Position numbers and translations under genes: made by a program | Source: Synergistaceae bacterium UBA1358 | Lineage (GTDB): Bacteria; Synergistota; Synergistia; Synergistales; Synergistaceae | Length of the DNA: 27,412 nucleotides | NCBI GenBank assembly: GCA_002306075.1 | Contig: DBRW01000006.1 | Coordinates: forward strand, 1 to 27,412 | Direction of reading: 5' to 3' | The notes under the pieces: generated by a model | What the model was told of the DNA's origin: nothing | The model's database searches: none | The model's input: the letters and a program-made list of their open reading frames with translations, nothing else | Part shown: piece by piece, positions 1-7,465 of the stretch | How positions within the stretch are numbered: the stretch's first letter is position 1 | Layout of the letters: the number at the start of each line of letters is the position of its first letter

Positions 1-837
1 AGCTCAGCGGCTCTCACAGAGCGCGACTACAAGTACTTCTTCCGTCACGCTCCGACAGACGCGATCGAATCAAAGGAATTTGTTGAGTACATCGAATACC
101 TCAACAAAGAGAAGAACGCAGGGATAAAGACCCTTGGCGTCATCTACGAGAACACCGAATTCGGAAAGCACGCTGCAGAAGAGGCCCACAAGGCTGCAAA
201 GAAGGTCGGTCTTAAAGTCGTAGCCGACGTTCCCTTCAACAACGGCGCAACCAACCTCAACAGCGAAGTCCAGACCCTTAAGGCAGCCAACCCCGACGCA
301 GTCTTCGGAGCAGCGCTCGGCGGCGACTACTCACTGTGGGTCCGTACGATGAAGCAGGTAAACTGGCTGCCGAAGATAGCTCTCAACTACTGCACCGGCT
401 ACCAGAACCCCGCAGTCCAGAAGGAACTTGGCGGCGACGGCGACTACTTCATGGGCGGAATGGGATACTCACCCGCACTTGCGAAGGAATTCATGCCCGA
501 AGCGATAAAGATCGAGAAGAAGTACTACACACCGAGAAGCAACCAGCCGTTTGACAGCGACTCCATCCAGGAAGGCGTAATGCTCTTCGTGCTCGCACAG
601 GCGATAGAGAAGGCCGGATCCCTCGACACCGAAAAGGTCGTACAGATCCTCAGGACCGAGGAGTTCCCTTCTGTAATGTCGCTCAGCGGAAAAGTCAAGT
701 TTGAGCCCGGCGGACAGAACATCTACGCACTCAGCGTCATCACACAGCTGAAGGACCAGGACTACAGAACAGTCTTCCCGCTCAAGTACAAGAAGGCGGA
801 GCCTGTCTACCCCATGACCCCGTGGGACAAACGCTAG
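1..837 (+). CDS. livK: Branched-chain amino-acid ABC transporter substrate-binding protein (3' part)
   Basis: This is the C-terminal 278 residues of a periplasmic-type Leu/Ile/Val-binding protein (Peripla_BP_6 fold); the signal peptide and start lie before the window. The reading frame is open from base 1 and ends at TAG 835-837. Features typical of the family are the stretch 'GVIYENTEFGKHAAEEA', the later 'ANPDAVFGAALGGDYSLWVRTM' region and the C-terminal 'PLKYKKAEPVYPMTPWDKR'. It would capture branched-chain or related amino acids outside the membrane and hand them to LivH/LivM. livHMGF follow after a 71-base gap with a hairpin, which is the standard Liv operon order. The exact substrate cannot be read from sequence, since relatives bind amides, urea or aromatic compounds. 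Confidence 0.9.
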   Translation, partial: SSAALTERDYKYFFRHAPTDAIESKEFVEYIEYLNKEKNAGIKTLGVIYENTEFGKHAAEEAHKAAKKVGLKVVADVPFNNGATNLNSEVQTLKAANPDAVFGAALGGDYSLWVRTMKQVNWLPKIALNYCTGYQNPAVQKELGGDGDYFMGGMGYSPALAKEFMPEAIKIEKKYYTPRSNQPFDSDSIQEGVMLFVLAQAIEKAGSLDTEKVVQILRTEEFPSVMSLSGKVKFEPGGQNIYALSVITQLKDQDYRTVFPLKYKKAEPVYPMTPWDKR

Positions 838-861
838 TCTATCTTAAAGCTTAGGCGTTAT

Positions 862-893
862 GAGGCGGGGCGAGAGATTGCCCCGCCTCTTTT
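862..893 (+). terminator. Intercistronic hairpin between livK and livH
   Basis: A perfect 10-bp stem (862-871 with 880-889, GAGGCGGGGC/GCCCCGCCTC) has an 8-base loop and is followed by only four T. The ribosome-binding site of livH (GGGAGG, 895-900) starts right after it. The short T run suggests partial rather than full termination, which would let livK be made in excess of the membrane and ATPase subunits. It may also protect the 3' end of a livK-only transcript. Confidence 0.75.
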
Positions 894-908
894 AGGGAGG
901 TTTTTACA

Positions 909-1769
909 GTGAGTAACTTTTTACAGGTCTTGATCGACGGGATACTCAGCGGGCTCCTTTACGCGCTTGTCGCGGCGGGCTTGAGCATGATGTGGGGAGT
1001 TATGGACGTCATCAACTTCGCACACGGAGAATTCCTGATGGTCGCTATGTACCTTTGCTACTGGATAGGTGCGATACTTGGGATCGATCCGCTGTTCTCA
1101 TGGATAGCCAGCGGGATATTCCTATTCTTCATGGGAGCACTGACATACAAAATAATAATAAAGAACAGTCTCGGGAAAGCCGCAATGGCACCGTTGCTTG
1201 CGACATTCGGCCTTTCGATGCTCCTGAAGAACTTCTGCATGAACCGTTTTACCCCCAACTTCCGTTTGCTGTCCGGAACGATAATGGAAGGCAAGACATT
1301 TGAGGTGGCAGGCGCGATCATATCGCTGCCTCAGCTTGTGACAGCAATCTTCTCATTGGTGGTCCTGCTCGGCGTCTACTGGCTCATCAAAAAGACAAGG
1401 GTAGGCTGGGCCATCCAGGCTACGGCCATGGACAAGGAAGCAGCCGAACTGATGGGGATCGATACCGAAAATATCTATCTGCTCGTCTTTGGGATCGGCG
1501 GTGCCTGCGTCGGCGTAGCGGGCGGACTTATGACTACATATCTGGCAGTGCACCCCGAAGTCGGCGGGCTCTTCAGCCTTATCGCATTTGTGGTCGTTGC
1601 GCTCGGAGGTTTCGGGAGTATCCCCGGAGCTCTCTTTGCCGCGTTGCTGATAGGACTCGTCGAGTCCTTCGCGGGATTCTATGTTGCCGCGGTCGTTAAG
1701 TACGTAGCAGTATTTGCAATATATCTTGTTGTTATTCTGATAAGACCAAAGGGTCTGTTTGGGTGGTGA
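909..1769 (+). CDS. livH: Branched-chain amino-acid ABC transporter permease LivH
   Basis: This 286-residue integral membrane protein is one of the two permeases of the Liv importer. It is almost entirely hydrophobic, with about eight predicted membrane segments. It carries the family stretches 'YALVAAGLSMMWGVMDVINFAHGEF' near residues 18-42 and 'VVVALGGFGSIPGALFAALLIGLVES' near 228-253. The start is GTG 909, placed 8 bases after GGGAGG (895-900); no ATG fits the conserved N-terminus. Its stop overlaps the region of the livM start, so the two are translationally coupled. LivH should pair with LivM to form the channel energised by LivG and LivF. Confidence 0.93.
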   Translation: MSNFLQVLIDGILSGLLYALVAAGLSMMWGVMDVINFAHGEFLMVAMYLCYWIGAILGIDPLFSWIASGIFLFFMGALTYKIIIKNSLGKAAMAPLLATFGLSMLLKNFCMNRFTPNFRLLSGTIMEGKTFEVAGAIISLPQLVTAIFSLVVLLGVYWLIKKTRVGWAIQATAMDKEAAELMGIDTENIYLLVFGIGGACVGVAGGLMTTYLAVHPEVGGLFSLIAFVVVALGGFGSIPGALFAALLIGLVESFAGFYVAAVVKYVAVFAIYLVVILIRPKGLFGW

Positions 1770-1774
1770 CGGCA

Positions 1775-2767
1775 ATGCTTATTAAAGACAAGTCAGACAA
1801 ACTCTGGTACGGATTCCTTGCTGTCGCCGTCGTGCTGCCGTTCATCCCCGGTGTCATAGGCGGATCGTTCTTCGGACACGTTGCGACCATGATACTGCTC
1901 TATGCGGCCATGGCACAGTCCTGGAACATCATCAGCGGATACTGCGGACAGACTTCGTTCGGACACTCTGTCTTCTTCGGTATCGGTGCTTATGCGGCAT
2001 CGCTTGCGGTGGTCACTTTCGAAAGCCTTCCCTGGTACGGCGTGCCGCTCGGGATGCTAGTTGCGGCTGTCGTTTCAATAGTGATCAGCTATCCCTGCTT
2101 TAAGCTCAAAGGTCACTATTTCGCGATAGCGACGTTCGCGATCGTAGAGATATTCAACCGTCTCTTTATGATATGGGATGCTGTGGGAGGAGCATTGGGG
2201 CTTGATTATCCGATCCTTCCCGACGGATGGAAAAATTTCTCGTGGTCCGACACCAAGAACGGATATTATCTCGGGGCGCTCGTGATATTCGCCCTTGTCT
2301 TCAGCGTCGTCAGATGGATAGAGAGGCACAGGATGGGATACTACCTGAGAGCCGTACGCGAAGGACAGGAGACCGCAGAGTCCCTCGGAGTCAACAGCAC
2401 GATCGTCAAACTATCGGCCATGGCCCTTTCGGCCTCTTTGGCGGCGCTTTGCGGATCGTTCTTTGCCCAGTACAACTACCGCGTTGACCCTCCGATGGTC
2501 ATGTCCCTCGACATGTCCATGAAATTTGTCCTGATCACGATACTCGGAGGTATCGGGACATTCTGGGGACCGTTCCTCGGAGCGCTGGTCCTGATACCTC
2601 TTCAGGAATACACGCGCGCGTACCTTTCAAACCTCGGAGCAGGCGTTGATCTGATGATATTCGGTCTGATCATAATCGTCGTAATGATAAAACAGCCGCA
2701 GGGGATCATGGGCCTTATCAGGTACTTCACAAGAAAAAAAATCGTAAGGGAAGAAGGTGACGCGTAA
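1775..2767 (+). CDS. livM: Branched-chain amino-acid ABC transporter permease LivM
   Basis: This is the second permease of the Liv importer, 330 residues and highly hydrophobic. It has the family motif region 'WNIISGYCGQTSFGHSVFFGIGAYAAS' near residues 50-76 and 'GGIGTFWGPFLGALVLIPLQEYTR' in the C-terminal third. I chose ATG 1775 because GGTGG lies 8 bases upstream. An in-frame GTG at 1763, overlapping the livH stop and preceded by AAAGGG, is a real alternative that adds four residues. The last base of its stop codon TAA is the first base of the livG ATG (TAATG), showing coupling. Confidence 0.92.
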   Translation: MLIKDKSDKLWYGFLAVAVVLPFIPGVIGGSFFGHVATMILLYAAMAQSWNIISGYCGQTSFGHSVFFGIGAYAASLAVVTFESLPWYGVPLGMLVAAVVSIVISYPCFKLKGHYFAIATFAIVEIFNRLFMIWDAVGGALGLDYPILPDGWKNFSWSDTKNGYYLGALVIFALVFSVVRWIERHRMGYYLRAVREGQETAESLGVNSTIVKLSAMALSASLAALCGSFFAQYNYRVDPPMVMSLDMSMKFVLITILGGIGTFWGPFLGALVLIPLQEYTRAYLSNLGAGVDLMIFGLIIIVVMIKQPQGIMGLIRYFTRKKIVREEGDA

Positions 2768-3516
2768 TGGCACTGCTCGAAGTCAGAGATCTGACGATGA
2801 AATTCGGGTCACTGGTTGCCAACAGCGATGTCTCCTTTGATGTTGAAAAAGGAACGATAGTTGGCCTCATAGGCCCCAACGGAGCCGGCAAGACGACCCT
2901 TTTCAACTGTGTAGCCGGTCTCTACAAACCGGCCTCGGGAAAGGTCATATTCGACGGGCTCGACGTGACGGGATACCCGTCGTGGAAGATGGCCCGCCTC
3001 GGTCTTGCGAGGACTTTCCAGGTCGTAAGGCCGCTCAAGGAGATGACCGTATATGAAAATATCCTGGTCGGAGCCTATATGCGGTACAGCGACACGGTAA
3101 AGGCAAACGAAGTGGCTGAGCACTGCGTGGACCTTTGCTTCCTCGGAGACCTCAGGAACAAGCTTGCCGGCGGTCTTACCATAGGCAACAAGAAGAGGCT
3201 CGAAGTTGCAAGGTCACTTGCAACAGGGCCGAAACTCCTTCTCCTTGACGAGTCTGTTGCCGGTCTTACGTCGACAGAGGTAAAAGAGATGGTGGATGTC
3301 ATCGTAAGGCTTAAGGAAGAGGGCGTGACCATACTTATGGTCGAGCATATCATGGAGGCTATCATGCCGATAGCCGACAAGATAGTCGTCCTTGCCAGCG
3401 GCAAAAAAATAGCTGAAGACAGCCCGCAGGCGGTCATCAACGACCCGACGGTCATCAAGGCATACTTCGGCGAGAAATTTGCGCAAAGACTCAGGGTCTG
3501 TGAGGTGGAACAGTGA
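2767..3516 (+). CDS. livG: Branched-chain amino-acid ABC transporter ATPase LivG
   Basis: This 249-residue cytoplasmic ABC ATPase energises LivHM. Walker A is GPNGAGKTT at residues 36-44. The signature region is a LivG-type degenerate one ('GGLTIGNKKRLEVAR' in place of LSGGQ), and Walker B is LLLLDE followed by the 'VAGL' D-loop. The switch histidine lies in 'MVEHIM'. The usual proline after the Walker B glutamate (DEP) is serine here (DES). The start ATG 2767 overlaps the livM stop. The C-terminal 'PTVIKAYFGEKFA' is the normal LivG tail. Confidence 0.93.
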   Translation: MALLEVRDLTMKFGSLVANSDVSFDVEKGTIVGLIGPNGAGKTTLFNCVAGLYKPASGKVIFDGLDVTGYPSWKMARLGLARTFQVVRPLKEMTVYENILVGAYMRYSDTVKANEVAEHCVDLCFLGDLRNKLAGGLTIGNKKRLEVARSLATGPKLLLLDESVAGLTSTEVKEMVDVIVRLKEEGVTILMVEHIMEAIMPIADKIVVLASGKKIAEDSPQAVINDPTVIKAYFGEKFAQRLRVCEVEQ

Positions 3517-4229
3517 TGTCAGCCATGCTCGAAGTAAAAAACATACACTGTGCCTATGACGCGGTCGCGGTCATCCATGGCATTTCGCTTGAGGTAAACG
3601 AGGGCGAACTTGTCGCAATAATCGGAGCGAACGGGGCCGGCAAAAGCACTACCATGAGGACGATCGCGGGGCTTATGCATCCGACCAGCGGAACGATAAG
3701 CTTTATGGGGGAGGACATCTCGAGGACTTCGGCCTCAAAAGCGATCAGGAAGGGGCTGAGCTACGTCCCCGAAGGGCGTCGTCTCTTTGCCAAACTGACT
3801 GTTCGTGAAAACCTCGAACTGGGGGCATTCACGACAAAGGACAGAAAAGAGATCGACGAACGGCTCGAGGAGATGTACGACCTTTTCCCGATACTCAAGG
3901 ACCGCAGAGACCAGACCGCCGAGACGATGAGCGGCGGTGAACAGCAGATGTGTGCCATCGCAAGGGGACTTATGTCGAGACCGAAGCTTCTGCTTCTTGA
4001 CGAACTCTCTCTGGGGCTGCAGCCGAGCCTGGTCGAAAAAGTTTTTGAGACTGTCGTTGAGATCAACAAGAGGGGAGTAACGATCCTCCTTGTTGAACAG
4101 ATGGTCCAGGAAGCCCTTGAGATCGCAAGCAGGGGATATGTCATCCAGACCGGTACTATAGTCCACTCCGGTACGGCCCGCGAGCTGCTCTGTTCCGAAG
4201 AGGTACGCAAGGCCTATATGGGCATGTAA
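3516..4229 (+). CDS. livF: Branched-chain amino-acid ABC transporter ATPase LivF
   Basis: This is the second ATPase of the Liv importer, 237 residues. Walker A is GANGAGKST at residues 37-45, the signature is 'MSGGEQQMCAIARGL', and Walker B is LLLLDE followed by 'LSLGL'. As in LivG, the usual DEP proline is missing (DEL). The ATG at 3516 overlaps the livG stop TGA (3514-3516), with GAGGTGG just upstream as ribosome-binding site; a GTG at 3513 and an ATG at 3525 are less likely starts. It closes the liv operon and is followed by a strong hairpin. Confidence 0.93.
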   Translation: MSAMLEVKNIHCAYDAVAVIHGISLEVNEGELVAIIGANGAGKSTTMRTIAGLMHPTSGTISFMGEDISRTSASKAIRKGLSYVPEGRRLFAKLTVRENLELGAFTTKDRKEIDERLEEMYDLFPILKDRRDQTAETMSGGEQQMCAIARGLMSRPKLLLLDELSLGLQPSLVEKVFETVVEINKRGVTILLVEQMVQEALEIASRGYVIQTGTIVHSGTARELLCSEEVRKAYMGM

Positions 4230-4264
4230 TAAAAACTTAACGGAATATCTGTCAGAAATCGAAA

Positions 4265-4310
4265 GTCCGGCCGGCATCCCTGATCTGAAAGGGATACGGC
4301 CGGACATTGT
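4265..4310 (+). terminator. Long GC-rich hairpin after livF
   Basis: Arms 4265-4273 and 4297-4305 (GTCCGGCCG/CGGCCGGAC) pair over 9 bp and continue, after a small internal bulge, with ATCCC/GGGAT (4276-4280 with 4291-4295). The downstream bases (ATTGTATATT) are only moderately T-rich, so this is a probable but non-canonical end of the liv transcript. Other short inverted repeats lie between 4320 and 4355. Confidence 0.5.
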
Positions 4311-4427
4311 ATATTGCCGGATCGATGCCCTACGGCACCCCCTTCGGCATGTATATCGCACTATTGCCTGAAGGGACAGTCCACATTCGCGACAGTCATC
4401 ATTGAACAAAAAAGCAGTATTTATTTC

Positions 4428-4456
4428 TTGTAAGCGGACATCCTTCGTAATACGAT
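4428..4456 (+). promoter_or_regulatory. Weak candidate promoter for hydE
   Basis: TTGTAA (4428-4433) and TACGAT (4451-4456) are separated by 17 bases in the gap before hydE. Each hexamer matches its sigma-70 consensus at only four of six positions. It is the best spaced pair I see in the 270-base gap, which otherwise holds the liv hairpin, small inverted repeats and two copies of a 13-base repeat. Confidence 0.22.
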
Positions 4457-4499
4457 CTGCTGTGATCTTTGCTTTTTGCCTGAAGGGAAGGTAAGCATA

Positions 4500-5540
4500 A
4501 TGGACAACATGACAAGGATAGACTGTCTTGCCAAAGACGGAACTCTGCCAAAGGGAGAGCTCATTGAACTGCTCTCCTCTTACAGCGAGGCAGACAGGAT
4601 CTACGCTGCCGAAAGGGCAAGGAAGATATCCCTATCTGTGTTCGGCAGGAAGATATATACAAGAGGTCTCATAGAGATATCGAACTACTGCAGGAACGAC
4701 TGCTATTACTGCGGGATAAGAAGGAGCAACACGAAAGCCGTCAGATACAGGCTCTCCCTGGACGAGATCTATTACTGCTGCGACTGGGGATACGGTGCGG
4801 GGTTCAGGACCTTCGTCCTTCAGGGCGGCGAAGACAGCTTTTTCACAGACGACCTTCTTGTGGAGATAATAAGCAGGATCAAGGAAAAATACAGCGACTG
4901 CGCGATCACCCTCTCCCTAGGCGAAAAGGAGAGGGCATCGTACCAGAGGCTGTTCGTCGCCGGGGCGGACAGATATCTTCTCAGGCATGAGACTGCGAAT
5001 GAAACACACTACTGCAAGCTTCACCCATCTTTTCTTACGCTCGCGAACAGGAAGAGGTGCCTCTATGACCTCAAAGAGATAGGTTTTCAGACGGGGTGCG
5101 GCCTGATGGTTGGCTCTCCGTTCCAGACCAGGGAACACCTTGCCGAGGACCTTCTCTTCATGAAAGAGTTCGGTCCCCACATGGTCGGGATCGGTCCCTT
5201 CATCCCGCACAGCGAAACTCCGTTCAGGGACTATCAAGCAGGAAGCGCAGAGGACTCTCTTTTTATGGTGAGCCTGGTTAGGCTTATGCACCCGAGAGTC
5301 CTTCTGCCCGCGACGACTGCGCTCGGGACAGTGAGATCGGACGGAAGGGAGCAGGGCATACTTGCTGGCGCAAATGTTGTGATGCCCAACCTCTCTCCGC
5401 TTGACGCAAGAAAGAATTATCTGCTCTACGACAACAAGATAGGCACGGCGGACGACGCATCGGAGAGCCTTGCCACCGTCAAGGCGAAGATAGAGAGCAT
5501 CGGATATGAGATGGTCGTGGAACGCGGAGACTACAAATAA
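4500..5540 (+). CDS. hydE: [FeFe]-hydrogenase maturase HydE (radical SAM)
   Basis: HydE is a radical S-adenosylmethionine enzyme that works with HydG and HydF to build the 2Fe subcluster of the [FeFe]-hydrogenase H-cluster in the cytoplasm. The 346-residue protein is about the length of Thermotoga maritima HydE. The radical SAM cysteines are C64, C68 and C71 (CRNDCYYC), followed by 'GIRRSNTKAVRYR'. The stretches 'LSLGEKE', 'YLLRHETAN', 'MVGSPFQT', 'MVGIGPFIPHSETPF' and 'PATTALGT' match the HydE family rather than BioB or PylB. The C-terminal cysteines of the auxiliary cluster seen in some HydE are absent; that cluster is not required for activity in the family. ATG 4500 is chosen because AAGG (4488-4491) lies 8 bases upstream; a TTG at 4476 is open but less likely. 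No hydG, hydF or hydrogenase gene is nearby. Confidence 0.9.
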   Translation: MDNMTRIDCLAKDGTLPKGELIELLSSYSEADRIYAAERARKISLSVFGRKIYTRGLIEISNYCRNDCYYCGIRRSNTKAVRYRLSLDEIYYCCDWGYGAGFRTFVLQGGEDSFFTDDLLVEIISRIKEKYSDCAITLSLGEKERASYQRLFVAGADRYLLRHETANETHYCKLHPSFLTLANRKRCLYDLKEIGFQTGCGLMVGSPFQTREHLAEDLLFMKEFGPHMVGIGPFIPHSETPFRDYQAGSAEDSLFMVSLVRLMHPRVLLPATTALGTVRSDGREQGILAGANVVMPNLSPLDARKNYLLYDNKIGTADDASESLATVKAKIESIGYEMVVERGDYK

Positions 5541-5554
5541 CGGATCTCTCTTCT

Positions 5555-5583
5555 TTGACTGGTCAGGCCGCGTATATTAGAAT
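5555..5583 (+). promoter_or_regulatory. Candidate sigma-70 promoter before the Nif3 gene
   Basis: TTGACT (5555-5560) and TAGAAT (5578-5583) are separated by exactly 17 bases, and each hexamer has five of six consensus positions. It lies in the 73-base gap after hydE, so transcription would begin near 5590, just ahead of the GGGAGG ribosome-binding site. Confidence 0.55.
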
Positions 5584-5613
5584 AGGAAAGCTGTGTTGGA
5601 TGGGAGGGACGTC

Positions 5614-6396
5614 ATGAAACTGCGCGATGTAATATGTCTTATTGAAAAGAGGATGCCGCTGAGCTGGGCGGAGGATTGGGACAATCCGGGACTTCAGGTG
5701 GGAGATCCAGACTCCGAAATATCAAAGATAGGCATCGCGCTGGACGTGACCGAAGATACTGTCGGCAAGGCCTCGGAGAGAGGATGTGACCTTCTGGTAT
5801 CTCACCACCCCATTATTTTCAGACCTATTCGGAATATCATAACTGACAGGCCCGCATCCAAAGCGGTGATCAATGCGATCAAAAACGGTCTCTCCCTGTA
5901 TGCGGCCCATACCAACTGGGATTCGTCGCCCGAGGGCGTCAACTTCACGCTTGCGGAACTGCTGGGTCTTGATGACGCAGTACCTCTCACAGCCCCCTCA
6001 GACGTATCCTCATGGGGAATGGGCGCGGTGGGGGAACTGATGATGCCCATGCCGCTTGAGACGGTGATGAGACTGATAAAGGAGCGATGGTCGCTCTCAT
6101 ACTGCAGGGCCTATGTCACAGGTCCTGCGATGATAAAAAGGATAGCGCTCGGAGGCGGTTCATGCGGAGATATGTGGCCTATGGCCGCAGATAAAGGCGC
6201 TTCCCTCTTCGTCACGGCCGACATTTCATACCACGAAAGGCAGGATGCCCTGAACTGCGGACTGGGGCTTGTCGAAGTCGACCACGGTGAGATGGAGAGG
6301 GCCAGCCTGCCAAAGCTCCGGTCGATCATTGAAAAAGAGACGGGACTTACTGTCGAATCGATCGACGGGACCGAAAGGGAGAGCCTGACGATCTGA
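5614..6396 (+). CDS. Nif3-like dinuclear metal center protein (YbgI/YqfO family)
   Basis: This 260-residue member of the NIF3 family belongs to a group of hexameric proteins binding two metal ions, whose cellular role is still unsettled (the 'GTP cyclohydrolase I type 2' label is tentative). Diagnostic pieces are 'WAEDWDNPGLQVGD' near residues 19-32, the metal-binding 'SHHPIIF' near 64-70, 'YAAHTNWD' near 93-100, and the C-terminal 'VDHGEMER' metal ligands. The length indicates the short form without the PII-like insertion. ATG 5614 follows GGGAGG (5602-5607) at 6 bases; a GTG at 5593 is open but has no such site. In many bacteria this gene neighbours trmK, which is not seen here. Confidence 0.88.
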   Translation: MKLRDVICLIEKRMPLSWAEDWDNPGLQVGDPDSEISKIGIALDVTEDTVGKASERGCDLLVSHHPIIFRPIRNIITDRPASKAVINAIKNGLSLYAAHTNWDSSPEGVNFTLAELLGLDDAVPLTAPSDVSSWGMGAVGELMMPMPLETVMRLIKERWSLSYCRAYVTGPAMIKRIALGGGSCGDMWPMAADKGASLFVTADISYHERQDALNCGLGLVEVDHGEMERASLPKLRSIIEKETGLTVESIDGTERESLTI

Positions 6397-6459
6397 TAAT
6401 GCCGTAATATCACCGCCCCTGTGAGGATCGGTGTGATTTCAGAAGGGAAAGTGAAATAA

Positions 6460-7455
6460 ATGGACGAGAAAAAAAGGATATTCAGCGGGATGAGGCCTAC
6501 GGGCAAGCTTCACTACGGCCATATGGCAGGCGCACTTATCAACTGGGTGAAGCTGCAGAACGACTACAACTGCTTCTGGGGGATAGTCGACTGGCATGCG
6601 ATGATGTCGGATTATGCAGACTCCGGCAAACTAAAGGCGAACTGCAGGGAGATACTGCTGGACTGGCTTGCGGTCGGAGTCGACCCTGAAAAGTCTTCGA
6701 TATTCATCCAGTCGCATGTCACGCAGCATGCGGAACTGCACCTTGCCCTCTCGATGATAACCCCTCTGGGATGGCTCGAACGCTGCCCGACCTACAAGGA
6801 ACAGATACTCAACCTTCAGAACAAGGATCTTTCGACCTATGCGTTCCTGGGCTATCCTGTCCTTATGGCCGGCGACATCCTGCTCTATAAGTCATGGGCC
6901 GTGCCCGTCGGAGAGGACCAGGGCCCGCATCTTGAACTTACAAGGGAGGTCGCACGCAGGTTCAACCACTTCTACGGCGATATCTTCCCCGAACCGGAGA
7001 CCCTGCTCACCCCGACCGCAAAGATGCCAGGCACGGACGGACGCAAAATGAGCAAGTCATACGGAAACGCCCTTGATATAGCAGACGATATGAAGACTGT
7101 CTGGGACAAGCTCAGGACGATGACCACAGACCCTGCCCGGGAGAGAAGGACCGATCCCGGCACGCCTGAGAAGTGCCCGGTATGGGACTTACATAAGTTC
7201 TTCAACAAAGATGCCCAGGAGATGTCCGAGATACACGAAGGATGCATGACAGCCGGGATAGGCTGCGTCGACTGCAAGAAGAAGCTGATGGTCCACCTTG
7301 AAAAGATGATGGGCCCCATACAGGAACGCAGAGCGTACTACGAAGGACGCGAGGACGACCTGAAGCAGATACTTGAGTCCGGCGCGGCACGGGCACGCGC
7401 GGTGGCAGAAAAAACGATGGATGACGTGTACAGGGTGATGGGACTTCTTCACTGA
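6460..7455 (+). CDS. trpS: Tryptophanyl-tRNA synthetase with iron-sulfur cluster motif
   Basis: TrpRS charges tRNA-Trp with tryptophan in the cytoplasm using ATP. The 331-residue protein has the class I signatures HYGH (residues 18-21) and KMSKS (196-200), plus 'VPVGEDQGPHLELTREVARRFN'. In the anticodon-binding region four cysteines, C239, C262, C269 and C272, form an exact C-x22-C-x6-C-x2-C pattern, the [4Fe-4S] motif described in Thermotoga maritima TrpRS. ATG 6460 follows the purine-rich AGAAGGGAAAG. scpA begins 10 bases after its stop, so trpS probably leads a trpS-scpA-scpB-rluB transcript. I see no T-box leader in the 63 bases upstream. Confidence 0.95.
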   Translation: MDEKKRIFSGMRPTGKLHYGHMAGALINWVKLQNDYNCFWGIVDWHAMMSDYADSGKLKANCREILLDWLAVGVDPEKSSIFIQSHVTQHAELHLALSMITPLGWLERCPTYKEQILNLQNKDLSTYAFLGYPVLMAGDILLYKSWAVPVGEDQGPHLELTREVARRFNHFYGDIFPEPETLLTPTAKMPGTDGRKMSKSYGNALDIADDMKTVWDKLRTMTTDPARERRTDPGTPEKCPVWDLHKFFNKDAQEMSEIHEGCMTAGIGCVDCKKKLMVHLEKMMGPIQERRAYYEGREDDLKQILESGAARARAVAEKTMDDVYRVMGLLH

Positions 7456-7465
7456 TGAGGGGAAT

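Noticed and set aside
6397..6459. Possible T-box or trp leader before trpS
   Set aside because: The gap is only 63 bases and holds just an imperfect repeat (ATCACCG with CGGTGTGAT), no T-box sequence and no terminator.
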